Positions 29,921 through 39,097 of a stretch of 64,000 nucleotides of DNA are shown here, one piece after another (position 1 is the first letter of the stretch; every line of letters starts with the position of its first letter). The DNA is from Dehalococcoidia bacterium (GTDB lineage Bacteria > Chloroflexota > Dehalococcoidia > Lucifugimonadales > UBA3495): positions 24,036-88,035 of the forward strand of contig JAJEIA010000090.1 in assembly GCA_022823505.1 (NCBI GenBank), written 5' to 3'. The notes below the pieces were generated by a model that did not search any database, was not told the origin of the DNA, and was given only the letters and a program-made list of their open reading frames with translations. Made by a program: the position numbers and the translations under genes.

Positions 29921-31588
29921 ATGAGATTTCTTCTCAACCGGTGGCGTCAAATCGGAACACGCCTCTACCTGGCCCTCGTCTTCGCGGTGATTCTGACCCT
30001 CCTGTCCAGCGCAGTTGGCATCTACTATTTCGAGCGCAGCGGCGACCTCAGCTACCGGATCCGCGCCGAGTCCGCGCCGGCCGTCGACGCGGCGTGGGCT
30101 GCGGCGTTGGCCGCCGAGAAGCTGCGGTCCCACGGCCGGGAAGTCATTGCCGGCTCGGGGTCAACTTCCGCAACGGTCAGCCAGACGGACGTCGGGGACA
30201 TTCTGAACCAGTTGGATGACTCGCTGAGCCAACTGGTCGCGCTGGAGGACATGGAATTCCTCGCGCTGGCAGTCCAGGAAGACGCGTATGAAATGGCCGG
30301 GGTCATCGACCGCCTGGAGGCCGCCTCCCAGGCGTCGGAGAGGCCGGCCCTGGTGGCGGAGTTTGACGAACACAGCGGCGCGCTCGATCAATCGGTTGGC
30401 CTCCTGGTGGATAGCACCGGCCAGTACGCCGAGATGAACCTCACCGCAACAGTGGGCAGTTTCGACCAGGGGCGCGTGCTGCTGGCAACCATCTGCGCGA
30501 TCAGCGTGGTGGTTGCCACGCTGACGGCGTGGATCTGGGTGGGCAACGGTGTGTTGCGCCGCCTGTCCCGCGTGTCGGACCGGATGCGCAGCATGGCCCA
30601 GGGAGACCTGGAGACGCCGGTGCCCGAGGTCAGCCGCGACGAAATTGGCGAGCTTGCCCGCGCGCTGGAGGTCTTCCGGCAACACGCTCGGGAGGTGCAG
30701 CGGCTGAACCTGGTGGAACAGCTCTACGAAGAACTGCGGGAAGCGAACAACGAGCTCCAGACCATGCAGGCGCGCCTGGTGGCGCAGGAGAAACTGGCGG
30801 CCCTGGGCGAACTGGTCTCGGGTGTCGCCCACGAGATCAGCAACCCGCTGAACTTCGTCAAGAACTTCAGCCAGGGCGCCACCGAGCTCCACGGCGAACT
30901 CACCGAGATGCTGGATACCTACCGCGACGGCATGAAGTCCGAGGACGTTGCCCTGCTGGACGATATCACCAACGAGATCAGCGACAGCCTGGGACGGGTG
31001 ATCACCAACGGAGGCCGGGCGCTGGCCATCGTCGAACGGATGCAGGGCTTGAGCGTCGACACCAGGCCCCCGCAGGTGGTGGACCTCAACTCGGAATTGC
31101 AGGACGCTGCGGTATCGGCGTGCGAGGGTTTTGACTACACTCCGGCGTTCGCTCTCGATGACGATATCGGTTCGATGCCCATCGTCGTTGAGGAATTCAA
31201 GGAGGCGGTGGGCAACCTGGTCACCAACGCGTGCCATGCGATGGACCTGAAAAAGACGGAACTGGGCGAGGAATACGAACCGTCGCTGGCCGTGTCCAGT
31301 CGCCTGGCCAACGGCGAGGTACAGATCCGGGTCCGGGACAATGGGCCGGGGATCGCCGACGACGTGGTGGACCGGATATTCAACCCGTTCTTCACCACGC
31401 AGGACGGCGTCATGGGCGCCGGTCTGGGCCTCACCATCGCGGCCGACGTGGCGCGCCGCGCCGGCGGCGACCTGCAGGTCGCGACCGCATACGGCGATTA
31501 CGCCGAGTTCCTGATGACGATGCCGGTCCCCGAGACCGCGAATGTGGATATGGACGATCTGGGTGACGACGACGAGGACTGGTGCTAG
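29921..31588 (+). CDS. Sensor histidine kinase with HAMP domain
   Basis: Two TM segments, HAMP, H-box GVAHEISNPLNFVKNF, N-box NLVTNACHAMD, G-box GLGLTIAADVARRAGGD. Confidence 0.93.
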   Translation: MRFLLNRWRQIGTRLYLALVFAVILTLLSSAVGIYYFERSGDLSYRIRAESAPAVDAAWAAALAAEKLRSHGREVIAGSGSTSATVSQTDVGDILNQLDDSLSQLVALEDMEFLALAVQEDAYEMAGVIDRLEAASQASERPALVAEFDEHSGALDQSVGLLVDSTGQYAEMNLTATVGSFDQGRVLLATICAISVVVATLTAWIWVGNGVLRRLSRVSDRMRSMAQGDLETPVPEVSRDEIGELARALEVFRQHAREVQRLNLVEQLYEELREANNELQTMQARLVAQEKLAALGELVSGVAHEISNPLNFVKNFSQGATELHGELTEMLDTYRDGMKSEDVALLDDITNEISDSLGRVITNGGRALAIVERMQGLSVDTRPPQVVDLNSELQDAAVSACEGFDYTPAFALDDDIGSMPIVVEEFKEAVGNLVTNACHAMDLKKTELGEEYEPSLAVSSRLANGEVQIRVRDNGPGIADDVVDRIFNPFFTTQDGVMGAGLGLTIAADVARRAGGDLQVATAYGDYAEFLMTMPVPETANVDMDDLGDDDEDWC

Positions 31589-31639
31589 GGTTTCGGTTCG
31601 CGGCAACGCGGAGGGTGAATGTACGCGGTCTGGGACGCG

Positions 31640-34600
31640 TTACCTCCAGTCATGCCCGGAGCTCGCGTGAAATTCCATATCGGCCCGCAGCGGCCAGGCC
31701 CGTTCCGCGATCACGTTGAGCGTGTTGTCCCGTCGTGAAACCTCGCCTTCGATGACGACCAGCGGCTGCCGCAGCACGTGCTTGAGCGTCTCCCAGCGCT
31801 GTTCCCAGACGGCCACCGGTATCAACCCGAATTCGTCCTCCAGGGTCAGGAACACCGCGCGGGCCAGGGGACGCTGCCGCCTGACGACCCGGCCCGCCAC
31901 CCGGACCACGTCACCTTCCCCGCAACCCGGCAGTGTGTCACTGCTGTGCACTCCTCTCAGGTCGTGGCGCGCCAGTTCCATGATGTGGCCATCCGGGCAG
32001 AGGCCCAGCATATCGTATTCGTCCAGCATCAGCATCGATCGCTCCTTTGATGCCACCGCCGCCGGGGCCTCGGCCACCGCCATCGGCAACGCCAACTGGC
32101 CGCGGCGCGCGTCGGGCACGTAGCCGGCGCCGATCTGCCACAGCGCGCTGCCCCGGTCGGTGACGTCCGGCAGGCTGTCCATTGCGCCGGCGCGGGCCAG
32201 GTTCTCCAACGCCTGGCGCGGCAGGCCGGAGCGCGCCAGCACGTCCGCCAGACTCTGGAACTCGCCGGCCTCACGGGCGCGCAGGAGGATCTCGCCAAGG
32301 CGCCGGTCCACGCCCTTTACAAGGGTCAGGCCCAGCCGCAGGGTGCGCTCACCTTCGGCGGTGCACAGCAGCCCGGAACGGTTGATGTCGGGGTGGGCCA
32401 CCCGCAGGTTGATCCGGCGCGCGTCCTGTTTCAGTGTGTCCAGGTCCCAGAACCCCATGGGCTGCTCGTTGAACAGCGCGACGTAAAACTCCAGCGGGTA
32501 ATGCCGGCGCAGCCAGGCCATCTGGTAGGCGGTGAAAGCGAAGGCCAGGGCGTGCCCCTCGGGAAACATATAGTGGGGATTGAACTTCCCGAAGATCGCC
32601 TCGGCGGCCTTTTCCGGCACGCCGCGCTCGCTTGCCCCCTGCAGGAAACGCTGCCGGTACTCTGCCACCAGGGCCTGGCCGTTGCGGCGACCGAACGCGC
32701 GTCGCATCCGGTCCGCCTCGGCAGCCGTGAAGCCGCCCACGTCCATGCCCAGCTGCACCACCTGGTCCTGGAACATGATCACCCCCATCGACCGCTCCAG
32801 GGCCCCCTGCTCCAGCGGGTGGGCATAGTCCCAATCAGACCCCTTGCGCCGGCGCAGGAACTCCGCCACGCCGTCATGCGCCCCCACGCCGGGACGCACC
32901 GCCGCGATTTCCAGGGCCAGCTCGTAGATGTCCTGGGGATGCATCCGCACGATGGTCTGCATCTGCGCCGCCGACTCCACCTGGAAGACGCCCACGGTGT
33001 CGCCCCGTCCCAGGTCGTCGAAAACGTCCTGCTCCCGGTAATCGATCCGGCTCAGGTCGGGCTCAATGCCGGTGCGGTTCCGGACCAGGCGCACCGCCTG
33101 CTGCAACTGGGAGAGGGCGCCCAGGGCCAGCAGGTCGATCTTCACCATGCCGGCGTCGTCCACGCTCTCCTTGTCCCACTGGCCGATATAGCGTCCCGCG
33201 ATGGCGGCCGGCTGCACGGGCATGAAGTCCGTGAGGGCCGTGGAACTCAGCAGCATTCCGCCCGGATGCTGCGCCACCCCCTTGGGGAAGCCCTGGAGGC
33301 TGTCGGCAAGGGCGAACAGGCGGTCCCAACCCGGTCGCTTCACCAGTTCCCCGTAGCCCGGCAGCATGGGCAACTCCGAGACGGAGTTGGAATCCAGCCG
33401 GCGGGCCACCGCGCCCACCTCGTCAGGCGGCAACCCCAGGGCCTTGCCCAGACCCCGCACCACCCCCCGCGCCTTGTACGTGGGGAACATTCCCGTCAGC
33501 ACGGCGTGGTCCCAACCCCATTCCTCGATGATGCGCAGTATGAGACTTTCACGTATGTCCCGGGGAAAGTCCAGGTCGATATCCGGCATCGACGTGCTCT
33601 CGGACGACAGGAAACGGTCCAGGGCCAGGCCGTAATCCAGCGGATCAACGTGAGACAGTCCGATCAGGTATCCCACCAGCATCGACACCGAGGAGCCGCG
33701 CCCCCGCCCGGGAGGAAGCCACTCCAGGGGCGTTTCCTGGTGTCCCCACCCCAGTTCCAGCATGACCTCGCGCGCCAGTTCCACCACCCGGTGATAGACC
33801 AGGAAGAATCCCGCCAAACCGTGCTTGCGAATGAGCTCAAACTCTTCGTCCAGGCGCTCTCGCACCCGTCGGTCGATGCTGCCGTAGCGTCGTGCGGCCG
33901 ACTCCTCGCAGAGCCGCTTCAGCCACGACTGGGCGTCGTATCCTGGCGGCGTGGGCACATCGGGGAAGCGGTAGCTGCCGGTTACAAAATCCAGCGCGCT
34001 GAAATCGGAACACCGCTCCGCCAGGGCAAGTGTGTTGACAAGCGCGTCCGGGTATTTGCGGAGACGTTGCTCCATCACATCTCTTGACAGCAGGTCATAG
34101 TTACAATTGACCTTGAGACTGTTGCGTATCTCACTCAGTGAAGAGTTTAACCGCATGGCCGTAAGCGAGTCGTGCAGCCGTGCGCGGGAGGCATCGTGAT
34201 ACCAGGGGGCATTGGTAGCGACGCAACCCAGGCCGCTCCGCTCCGCCAACTGTGACATCCGCCGGTTGCGGACGGTGTCGCCATGGGCCAGGTGTTGCCG
34301 CAGCCCGAGAAACACCGAACCGGCGCCGAACCAGCCGGCGTATCGCTTCGCCCGACTCTCGGCCGCACTCCAGCGGCCGGCGGCAATGTCCTCCACCAGG
34401 AGGCCATCCGGGTCCCCCAACAGCGCGATGAGACCCTCGGCGTGGGGATCCAGGAAGCGCACGTCCAGGACCGGGGTGGTCCGTCCGCCCGTTATGTGCG
34501 CCAGGGAGATCAGTCGGCACAGATTGGAGTAACCGGCGCCGTTCTCCGCGATAAAGGTCACCGGTCCGGTCCGGTCGCCCTCCCGGACGGTCAGGTCGGC

Positions 34601-34798
34601 GCCCAGTATCGCCTGTATGCCGGCGGAGTCGCACGCCTGCACGAAGTCCAGCGCGCCGCACAGATTGCTCGCATCGGTCAGGCCCAGGGCCGGATAGCCG
34701 TAACAACCGGCCCGTTCCACCAGCTCTGCCGGAGACGAAGCGCCGGCGCCGAAGGAGTACCAGGAGTGAGCGCACAGCTCGATGAAGCCGGTGGACAA
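31640..34798 (-). CDS. dnaE2: DNA polymerase III alpha subunit, error-prone DnaE2-like
   Basis: 1052 aa; PDIDLDFPRDIRESLI polymerase active site; next to a Y-family/ImuB-like gene. Confidence 0.9.
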   Translation of the reverse strand: MSTGFIELCAHSWYSFGAGASSPAELVERAGCYGYPALGLTDASNLCGALDFVQACDSAGIQAILGADLTVREGDRTGPVTFIAENGAGYSNLCRLISLAHITGGRTTPVLDVRFLDPHAEGLIALLGDPDGLLVEDIAAGRWSAAESRAKRYAGWFGAGSVFLGLRQHLAHGDTVRNRRMSQLAERSGLGCVATNAPWYHDASRARLHDSLTAMRLNSSLSEIRNSLKVNCNYDLLSRDVMEQRLRKYPDALVNTLALAERCSDFSALDFVTGSYRFPDVPTPPGYDAQSWLKRLCEESAARRYGSIDRRVRERLDEEFELIRKHGLAGFFLVYHRVVELAREVMLELGWGHQETPLEWLPPGRGRGSSVSMLVGYLIGLSHVDPLDYGLALDRFLSSESTSMPDIDLDFPRDIRESLILRIIEEWGWDHAVLTGMFPTYKARGVVRGLGKALGLPPDEVGAVARRLDSNSVSELPMLPGYGELVKRPGWDRLFALADSLQGFPKGVAQHPGGMLLSSTALTDFMPVQPAAIAGRYIGQWDKESVDDAGMVKIDLLALGALSQLQQAVRLVRNRTGIEPDLSRIDYREQDVFDDLGRGDTVGVFQVESAAQMQTIVRMHPQDIYELALEIAAVRPGVGAHDGVAEFLRRRKGSDWDYAHPLEQGALERSMGVIMFQDQVVQLGMDVGGFTAAEADRMRRAFGRRNGQALVAEYRQRFLQGASERGVPEKAAEAIFGKFNPHYMFPEGHALAFAFTAYQMAWLRRHYPLEFYVALFNEQPMGFWDLDTLKQDARRINLRVAHPDINRSGLLCTAEGERTLRLGLTLVKGVDRRLGEILLRAREAGEFQSLADVLARSGLPRQALENLARAGAMDSLPDVTDRGSALWQIGAGYVPDARRGQLALPMAVAEAPAAVASKERSMLMLDEYDMLGLCPDGHIMELARHDLRGVHSSDTLPGCGEGDVVRVAGRVVRRQRPLARAVFLTLEDEFGLIPVAVWEQRWETLKHVLRQPLVVIEGEVSRRDNTLNVIAERAWPLRADMEFHASSGHDWR

Positions 34799-34799
34799 G

Positions 34800-36200
34800 T
34801 CAGTAACCCTGCTGATACCACTCGCCGGTGGTGAGGTCGCGGTACACCGTGATCAACCTGCCTCCATCCGTCACCAGGCGCCAGTACCGCCGGCGCGCCG
34901 GCTCCGGCATCCACCACTCGGTATCCACCTCCCACAGGTCAACCACCTTCCGAACCGAATGCGCCTCGACTGCCCGGGGCACGCTTTGGGTCTCAGTGAC
35001 GGCCACGGCAGCGACCCGGCCCAGCGGAAGCAGCTCGGAACCCAGGGCCCACCGTCGCTCCGGCAGGGGAGATCCGAGAGCCAGCGCCACCGGACGGTCA
35101 ACCCCGTCAATCGTGGGGACGGCCACGCCCCGGCGTTCCGCCAGCCACAGGCCCATTTGCCGGCCGGTCAAACGGACCAGGCCGGACGCCGTGAGCGACA
35201 GGTCCGTCAACGCCGCGTCAGGCCAGCGACCGTGACCACGACCGTCCTGGGCGTTCAACGCAGCCAGCACGGCTGAAGCCAGACTGTCCGACGAGCCGGC
35301 GGGAGTGCGCAGCCGCCGGTCAAACTGCCAGACGCCGTTGGGCGAGAGCTCGCCTTCGATCGATACTTCGGTTATCCCTCTCCCCCGAAGGCCGGGAGTG
35401 TTCCAGATGCGTTCGGACAACAGGCGAACGCCCGCCTCCCAACCTGAAACCGTATCCACCGGAAATGGGAACTCCATGCGCTCGTGAAGCACCTCGGGTA
35501 ACGCGGCCGGAACCACCGGGTCGTCATCAATGCCCTGGGCCAGCTTCCAGGTTCGATATCCAACGACGCCCAGGAAATCCGCCAGGACGTGCGGCGCCAT
35601 CGCTGCCACGTCGCCCATGGTGGCGATGCCAAAGCCGCGCAACCGCGCCGCGGTCTCCGGGTCCAGCGGAAGCCACGACACCGGCCAGGCTGCCAGCCAT
35701 CGGGCAACGTTGCCCGGGGCGGTAAACCCCTTCCCCGGCTCGGCGCTGGCCGCCGCGCAGTACGAGGGCAACTTGCCCGACGCCAGTCCCAGCCGGGGTT
35801 GCAGACCGGCATCAATCGCAGACAGTATCGCCGACTCCAGACCGGACGCTCCGCCGTGCATGGCCGCCATCCCGGCCAGATCCAGATAGAAACGACCGTA
35901 ACCGTCCGGCTCCACTCGGTCCACAACCTGGAACAGCGAGAGCGTCAGATCATCGTTGAACGACGATAGATACTGGTCATCCACGGCCAGGACCACCGCC
36001 TCGGCGCACCAGGACAGGGCCTCGGTCAACGTCTGTCCGGCCCGAACGCCCCCGGCTTCCGGCGAGGCGTCCACCACCAGGCGACGGCCGGAGTTCCCGG
36101 TGGCCACAACCACGGGGCGGCCAGCCAGATCAGGCCGTCGCGCCAGTTCGGCCTTCACGGGAAAGTGCGTAACCAGCAGGCATCCGACTGCGGTGTCCAT
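34800..36200 (-). CDS. imuB: ImuB-like Y-family DNA polymerase homolog
   Basis: FYLDLAGMAAMHGG..., RLRGFGIATMGDVAAMAPHVLADFLG; catalytic acidic motifs appear lost. Confidence 0.82.
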   Translation of the reverse strand: MDTAVGCLLVTHFPVKAELARRPDLAGRPVVVATGNSGRRLVVDASPEAGGVRAGQTLTEALSWCAEAVVLAVDDQYLSSFNDDLTLSLFQVVDRVEPDGYGRFYLDLAGMAAMHGGASGLESAILSAIDAGLQPRLGLASGKLPSYCAAASAEPGKGFTAPGNVARWLAAWPVSWLPLDPETAARLRGFGIATMGDVAAMAPHVLADFLGVVGYRTWKLAQGIDDDPVVPAALPEVLHERMEFPFPVDTVSGWEAGVRLLSERIWNTPGLRGRGITEVSIEGELSPNGVWQFDRRLRTPAGSSDSLASAVLAALNAQDGRGHGRWPDAALTDLSLTASGLVRLTGRQMGLWLAERRGVAVPTIDGVDRPVALALGSPLPERRWALGSELLPLGRVAAVAVTETQSVPRAVEAHSVRKVVDLWEVDTEWWMPEPARRRYWRLVTDGGRLITVYRDLTTGEWYQQGY

Positions 36201-36251
36201 GCGTCACAAGATAACAGCACAGACGTTCTTATGGTGCGTCAGGGTGTCATG

Positions 36252-36297
36252 AAAAATCCCGCACGGGTCCCGGCCTGGCTCGTCGACACGTGCGGGA
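36252..36297 (-). terminator. Rho-independent terminator downstream of the XRE-membrane gene
   Basis: Minus strand TCCCGCACGTG...CCCGTGCGGGATTTTTC. Confidence 0.65.
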
Positions 36298-36380
36298 AGC
36301 GCCGCACGAAGATCATCTGCAATGCCTACCGGGCCTGCAACAGGCCGCAACGGAGCGCCAGGAGAGCGCTCCGAGGCTCT

Positions 36381-37841
36381 TTATGCTGCCCGAGCGCTGT
36401 CCGGTCGGCTTCGAAAAAGCCTGGGGATAAAGAGGGATTTCACTTGCGGGGGCTGGGAAGGCCGCTCGGATGACCCCGGAGGGGAAAACTCCGAGATGAC
36501 AACAGCGGGCTGGGGACCGGTCCCACTGCCACGCCTGTAGATGGCAACGATGAGGTTGCCTCCAACAACGACCACTATGTAAACGAAGTTGGACAGCGCG
36601 ATCCAGATAAATCCGAGATGCAGCCTTTCCATCAACTCATCCTGGGAGTATCCCAGCGCAGCGAAATCAATATCCCAGGAATACAGGAGGTTGTGGTCCG
36701 GCTGGGGCAGCGAACTGGGCGCCAGGTAGAGCGTCAGGATGCCGGCGCCGCCCAGGGCGGACAGCACGATGATGGCCGTCACCACCGCCCAGAGCAGGAA
36801 CCTCAGGTCACGTTCTTTCGGTGTGACGGCCGGGTCGCGCAGCACCAACAGGGTGATAAACACGACGCCCAAAACGGGCAGAACGACCGTAAGGTGGATC
36901 CAGGACCCGACGTTGGAGATAACCATGACGCAACAGTAGACGAAAGCCAGCGGCAGAAGCGCAACCCAGGCCGCTCTCTGCGGAGCCTTTCTCTCGCTCC
37001 CTGCCTTGGAATACTGCCATTTCCACAAGAAATCGAACATCAGCCCTGCAACCAGAGCCAGAGCCAGGTTCACCATCAGGGCCAGCAGGCAGGGAATCGG
37101 CGTGCCGGCGAAGTCGGCGATGGTGTAGAGGCCGTAGTTGTCCATGCGGATCAGGGGCATCTGCAACAAGGGGGTGCTCAGGAGGAAAAACAGCGACACG
37201 AAGAAGAACTCGCGTAGCTGATCCCCCTTGCGCATACGCAGAAAACCCTGGGTCAGAACCAGCCACATCACGACGGCCATGAAGAAGGTCAGTATCCAGT
37301 CTGCGGTCCAGCCAAGGGATGACAGGGCGTACCCGCCGCCGGCAACGCACAGGCCCGGCAACAGGAAGCGCGAGAGGCAGAAACGGATGGCGCCGGAGAG
37401 ATTGGATGAAGTGGCCAATCTGTCCCCGGCCGGAGGAGCGGCAACTCCCACATTCGCCAGCTCATCCCCAGGGTCGCCGGCAACGGCAACGCTGGAACTT
37501 CCCGAAGAAACCGCCTGCTGAAGGTCACCGGCCCGCTCGTGGCCGTCCAGGCCCGCCAGGGTTATCAACCCTTCGACCTCCACCGACGAGAGTTCGAGGG
37601 CTTTGCCAAAGGCAGCCAGCCGTTGCCTGGTGGGGCGCGTTGCACCAGATTCCCAGCGGGACACGGTGCTGTGGCTGTACCGTTCCCCGTACTGACCGTC
37701 AACGTCCGCCATGCGGCCGAGCAACTCTTCCTGAGTAAGACCCTTGCGGCCGTCCGGGTGTGAGAAGGACTCGCGGTAGGCCCGCATCAGCATGCCCACC
37801 TGGGCAGCTCTCAACCGGCGGTCCTCGCGTTCCAGTCCCAT
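36381..37841 (-). CDS. XRE-type HTH domain fused to a multi-pass membrane domain
   Basis: N-term GLTQEELLGRMADVDGQYGERYSHSTVSRWESGATRPTRQRLAAFGKALEL, then about eight hydrophobic segments. Confidence 0.85.
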   Translation of the reverse strand: MGLEREDRRLRAAQVGMLMRAYRESFSHPDGRKGLTQEELLGRMADVDGQYGERYSHSTVSRWESGATRPTRQRLAAFGKALELSSVEVEGLITLAGLDGHERAGDLQQAVSSGSSSVAVAGDPGDELANVGVAAPPAGDRLATSSNLSGAIRFCLSRFLLPGLCVAGGGYALSSLGWTADWILTFFMAVVMWLVLTQGFLRMRKGDQLREFFFVSLFFLLSTPLLQMPLIRMDNYGLYTIADFAGTPIPCLLALMVNLALALVAGLMFDFLWKWQYSKAGSERKAPQRAAWVALLPLAFVYCCVMVISNVGSWIHLTVVLPVLGVVFITLLVLRDPAVTPKERDLRFLLWAVVTAIIVLSALGGAGILTLYLAPSSLPQPDHNLLYSWDIDFAALGYSQDELMERLHLGFIWIALSNFVYIVVVVGGNLIVAIYRRGSGTGPQPAVVISEFSPPGSSERPSQPPQVKSLFIPRLFRSRPDSARAA

Positions 37842-37868
37842 GTTTTCTGCACGCTATGACAGTGACAT

Positions 37869-37888
37869 GTGCAATTTGGCTTTTGCAC
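37869..37888. promoter_or_regulatory. Candidate operator GTGCAA-N8-TTGCAC
   Basis: Perfect 6-bp inverted repeat in the divergent intergenic region. Confidence 0.4.
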
Positions 37889-38023
37889 AGACTTTCGGCA
37901 ATCTCGTGCTTATTATCCCGCACGGCCCAATTAGTGGCAAGCCAGAGTTATAGGATGTTCACACCATGATCGTGCAACATCAAGCCATTACTTTGCTCAT
38001 TCCAAACACTTTTTGACGAAGTC

Positions 38024-39067
38024 ATGCAATTTCACCTTATGAAACATCAAAACGCGTCGCACAGAGAACTAATTTTCATTCGCTTGCTCTGGGTTCATAT
38101 CGCCATTGCTGTGTTGGCGGCACTGGTTTTCTGGCTATGGAATGGATCTCCGGCAGAATCCAGTGAGGCCGGCGTCGGCGCCGTAACCGTTTGGGACCTG
38201 GCCGAGCCGAGGGATTTTGCCACCTCCCAGAGCGACGATACCACGGCCTTTCGGGAAGAGGACGCAGGCTTTTCCGCACATCACCGGGTACCCGACCACT
38301 TTGAGACAGATGGGGACAATGACCTTCGGCCGCGACTCAATGTGTTGGCCATCACCAATGCCCTGCTGGACGACCCGGACGAATCGAACGGCAACCGCCA
38401 GGCGGCCGGCCGACACGTGGATTCCGGGGGCAATTTCGGCATAGTTGAGTTGCCGATGTCCGTGGCGCGGAGCCTCGGCAGCGTGGTGCCACCCAGGACC
38501 GTCACGGTCTACTACGATGATCGAGGATGGGTCGTGGCCTACCTGCCGGCCGACGCTCCGGCCGCCGGCATCTGGCGGTACGACCAGCTGGAACGGGATG
38601 CCAACGATTTGGAACAGAACCTGCTGGTGCTGGCCATCAACGAAGTGCTGGCGGTTGCCCGGGAGGACATTCCGGAAATCGTCGATGCAGACGAAGACAC
38701 GGTTGGCTATTACCACTGGCAGCATCCGGAGCACAATTCCTTCTTGTTGTTCAGACATGAGTCCAGCGAAGAAACCTCCGACCCGGTCAGGTTCGTGGTA
38801 CCGCCAACCATCGAAAACATCCTGGCCTCAGCAGCGGTTTTGCTCACAAGTGTCCCACCACAGAATCAGTCCCCGGCCACCGCGGGATTGATGGTGGACG
38901 GCAATGCGGCCGTCACGGTCCGGCTGCCGGACCGGTTCGCTGTGTCCGGGTTTGCATTGGAACGTACCGACGACGCCACCCGGCTCTACGAGGTTGCCAT
39001 CGTCGTTGATGCCGATACGACCGCGACCGGTGCGGTCATGTTGGTGTACACCAAGCCGAGCTCCTGA
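38024..39067 (+). CDS. N-terminally membrane-anchored protein of unknown function
   Basis: ORF track; TM segment LLWVHIAIAVLAALVFWLW, then acidic extracytoplasmic region. Confidence 0.7.
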   Translation: MQFHLMKHQNASHRELIFIRLLWVHIAIAVLAALVFWLWNGSPAESSEAGVGAVTVWDLAEPRDFATSQSDDTTAFREEDAGFSAHHRVPDHFETDGDNDLRPRLNVLAITNALLDDPDESNGNRQAAGRHVDSGGNFGIVELPMSVARSLGSVVPPRTVTVYYDDRGWVVAYLPADAPAAGIWRYDQLERDANDLEQNLLVLAINEVLAVAREDIPEIVDADEDTVGYYHWQHPEHNSFLLFRHESSEETSDPVRFVVPPTIENILASAAVLLTSVPPQNQSPATAGLMVDGNAAVTVRLPDRFAVSGFALERTDDATRLYEVAIVVDADTTATGAVMLVYTKPSS

Positions 39068-39097
39068 CGCTGAAGGTCCGACCCGCGATTACCCGCA

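Noticed and set aside
36201-36240. Possible LexA/SOS box upstream of imuB
   Set aside because: Only a GTTCT/AGAAC half-site is present; no GAACN4GTTC or E. coli-type palindrome could be read.
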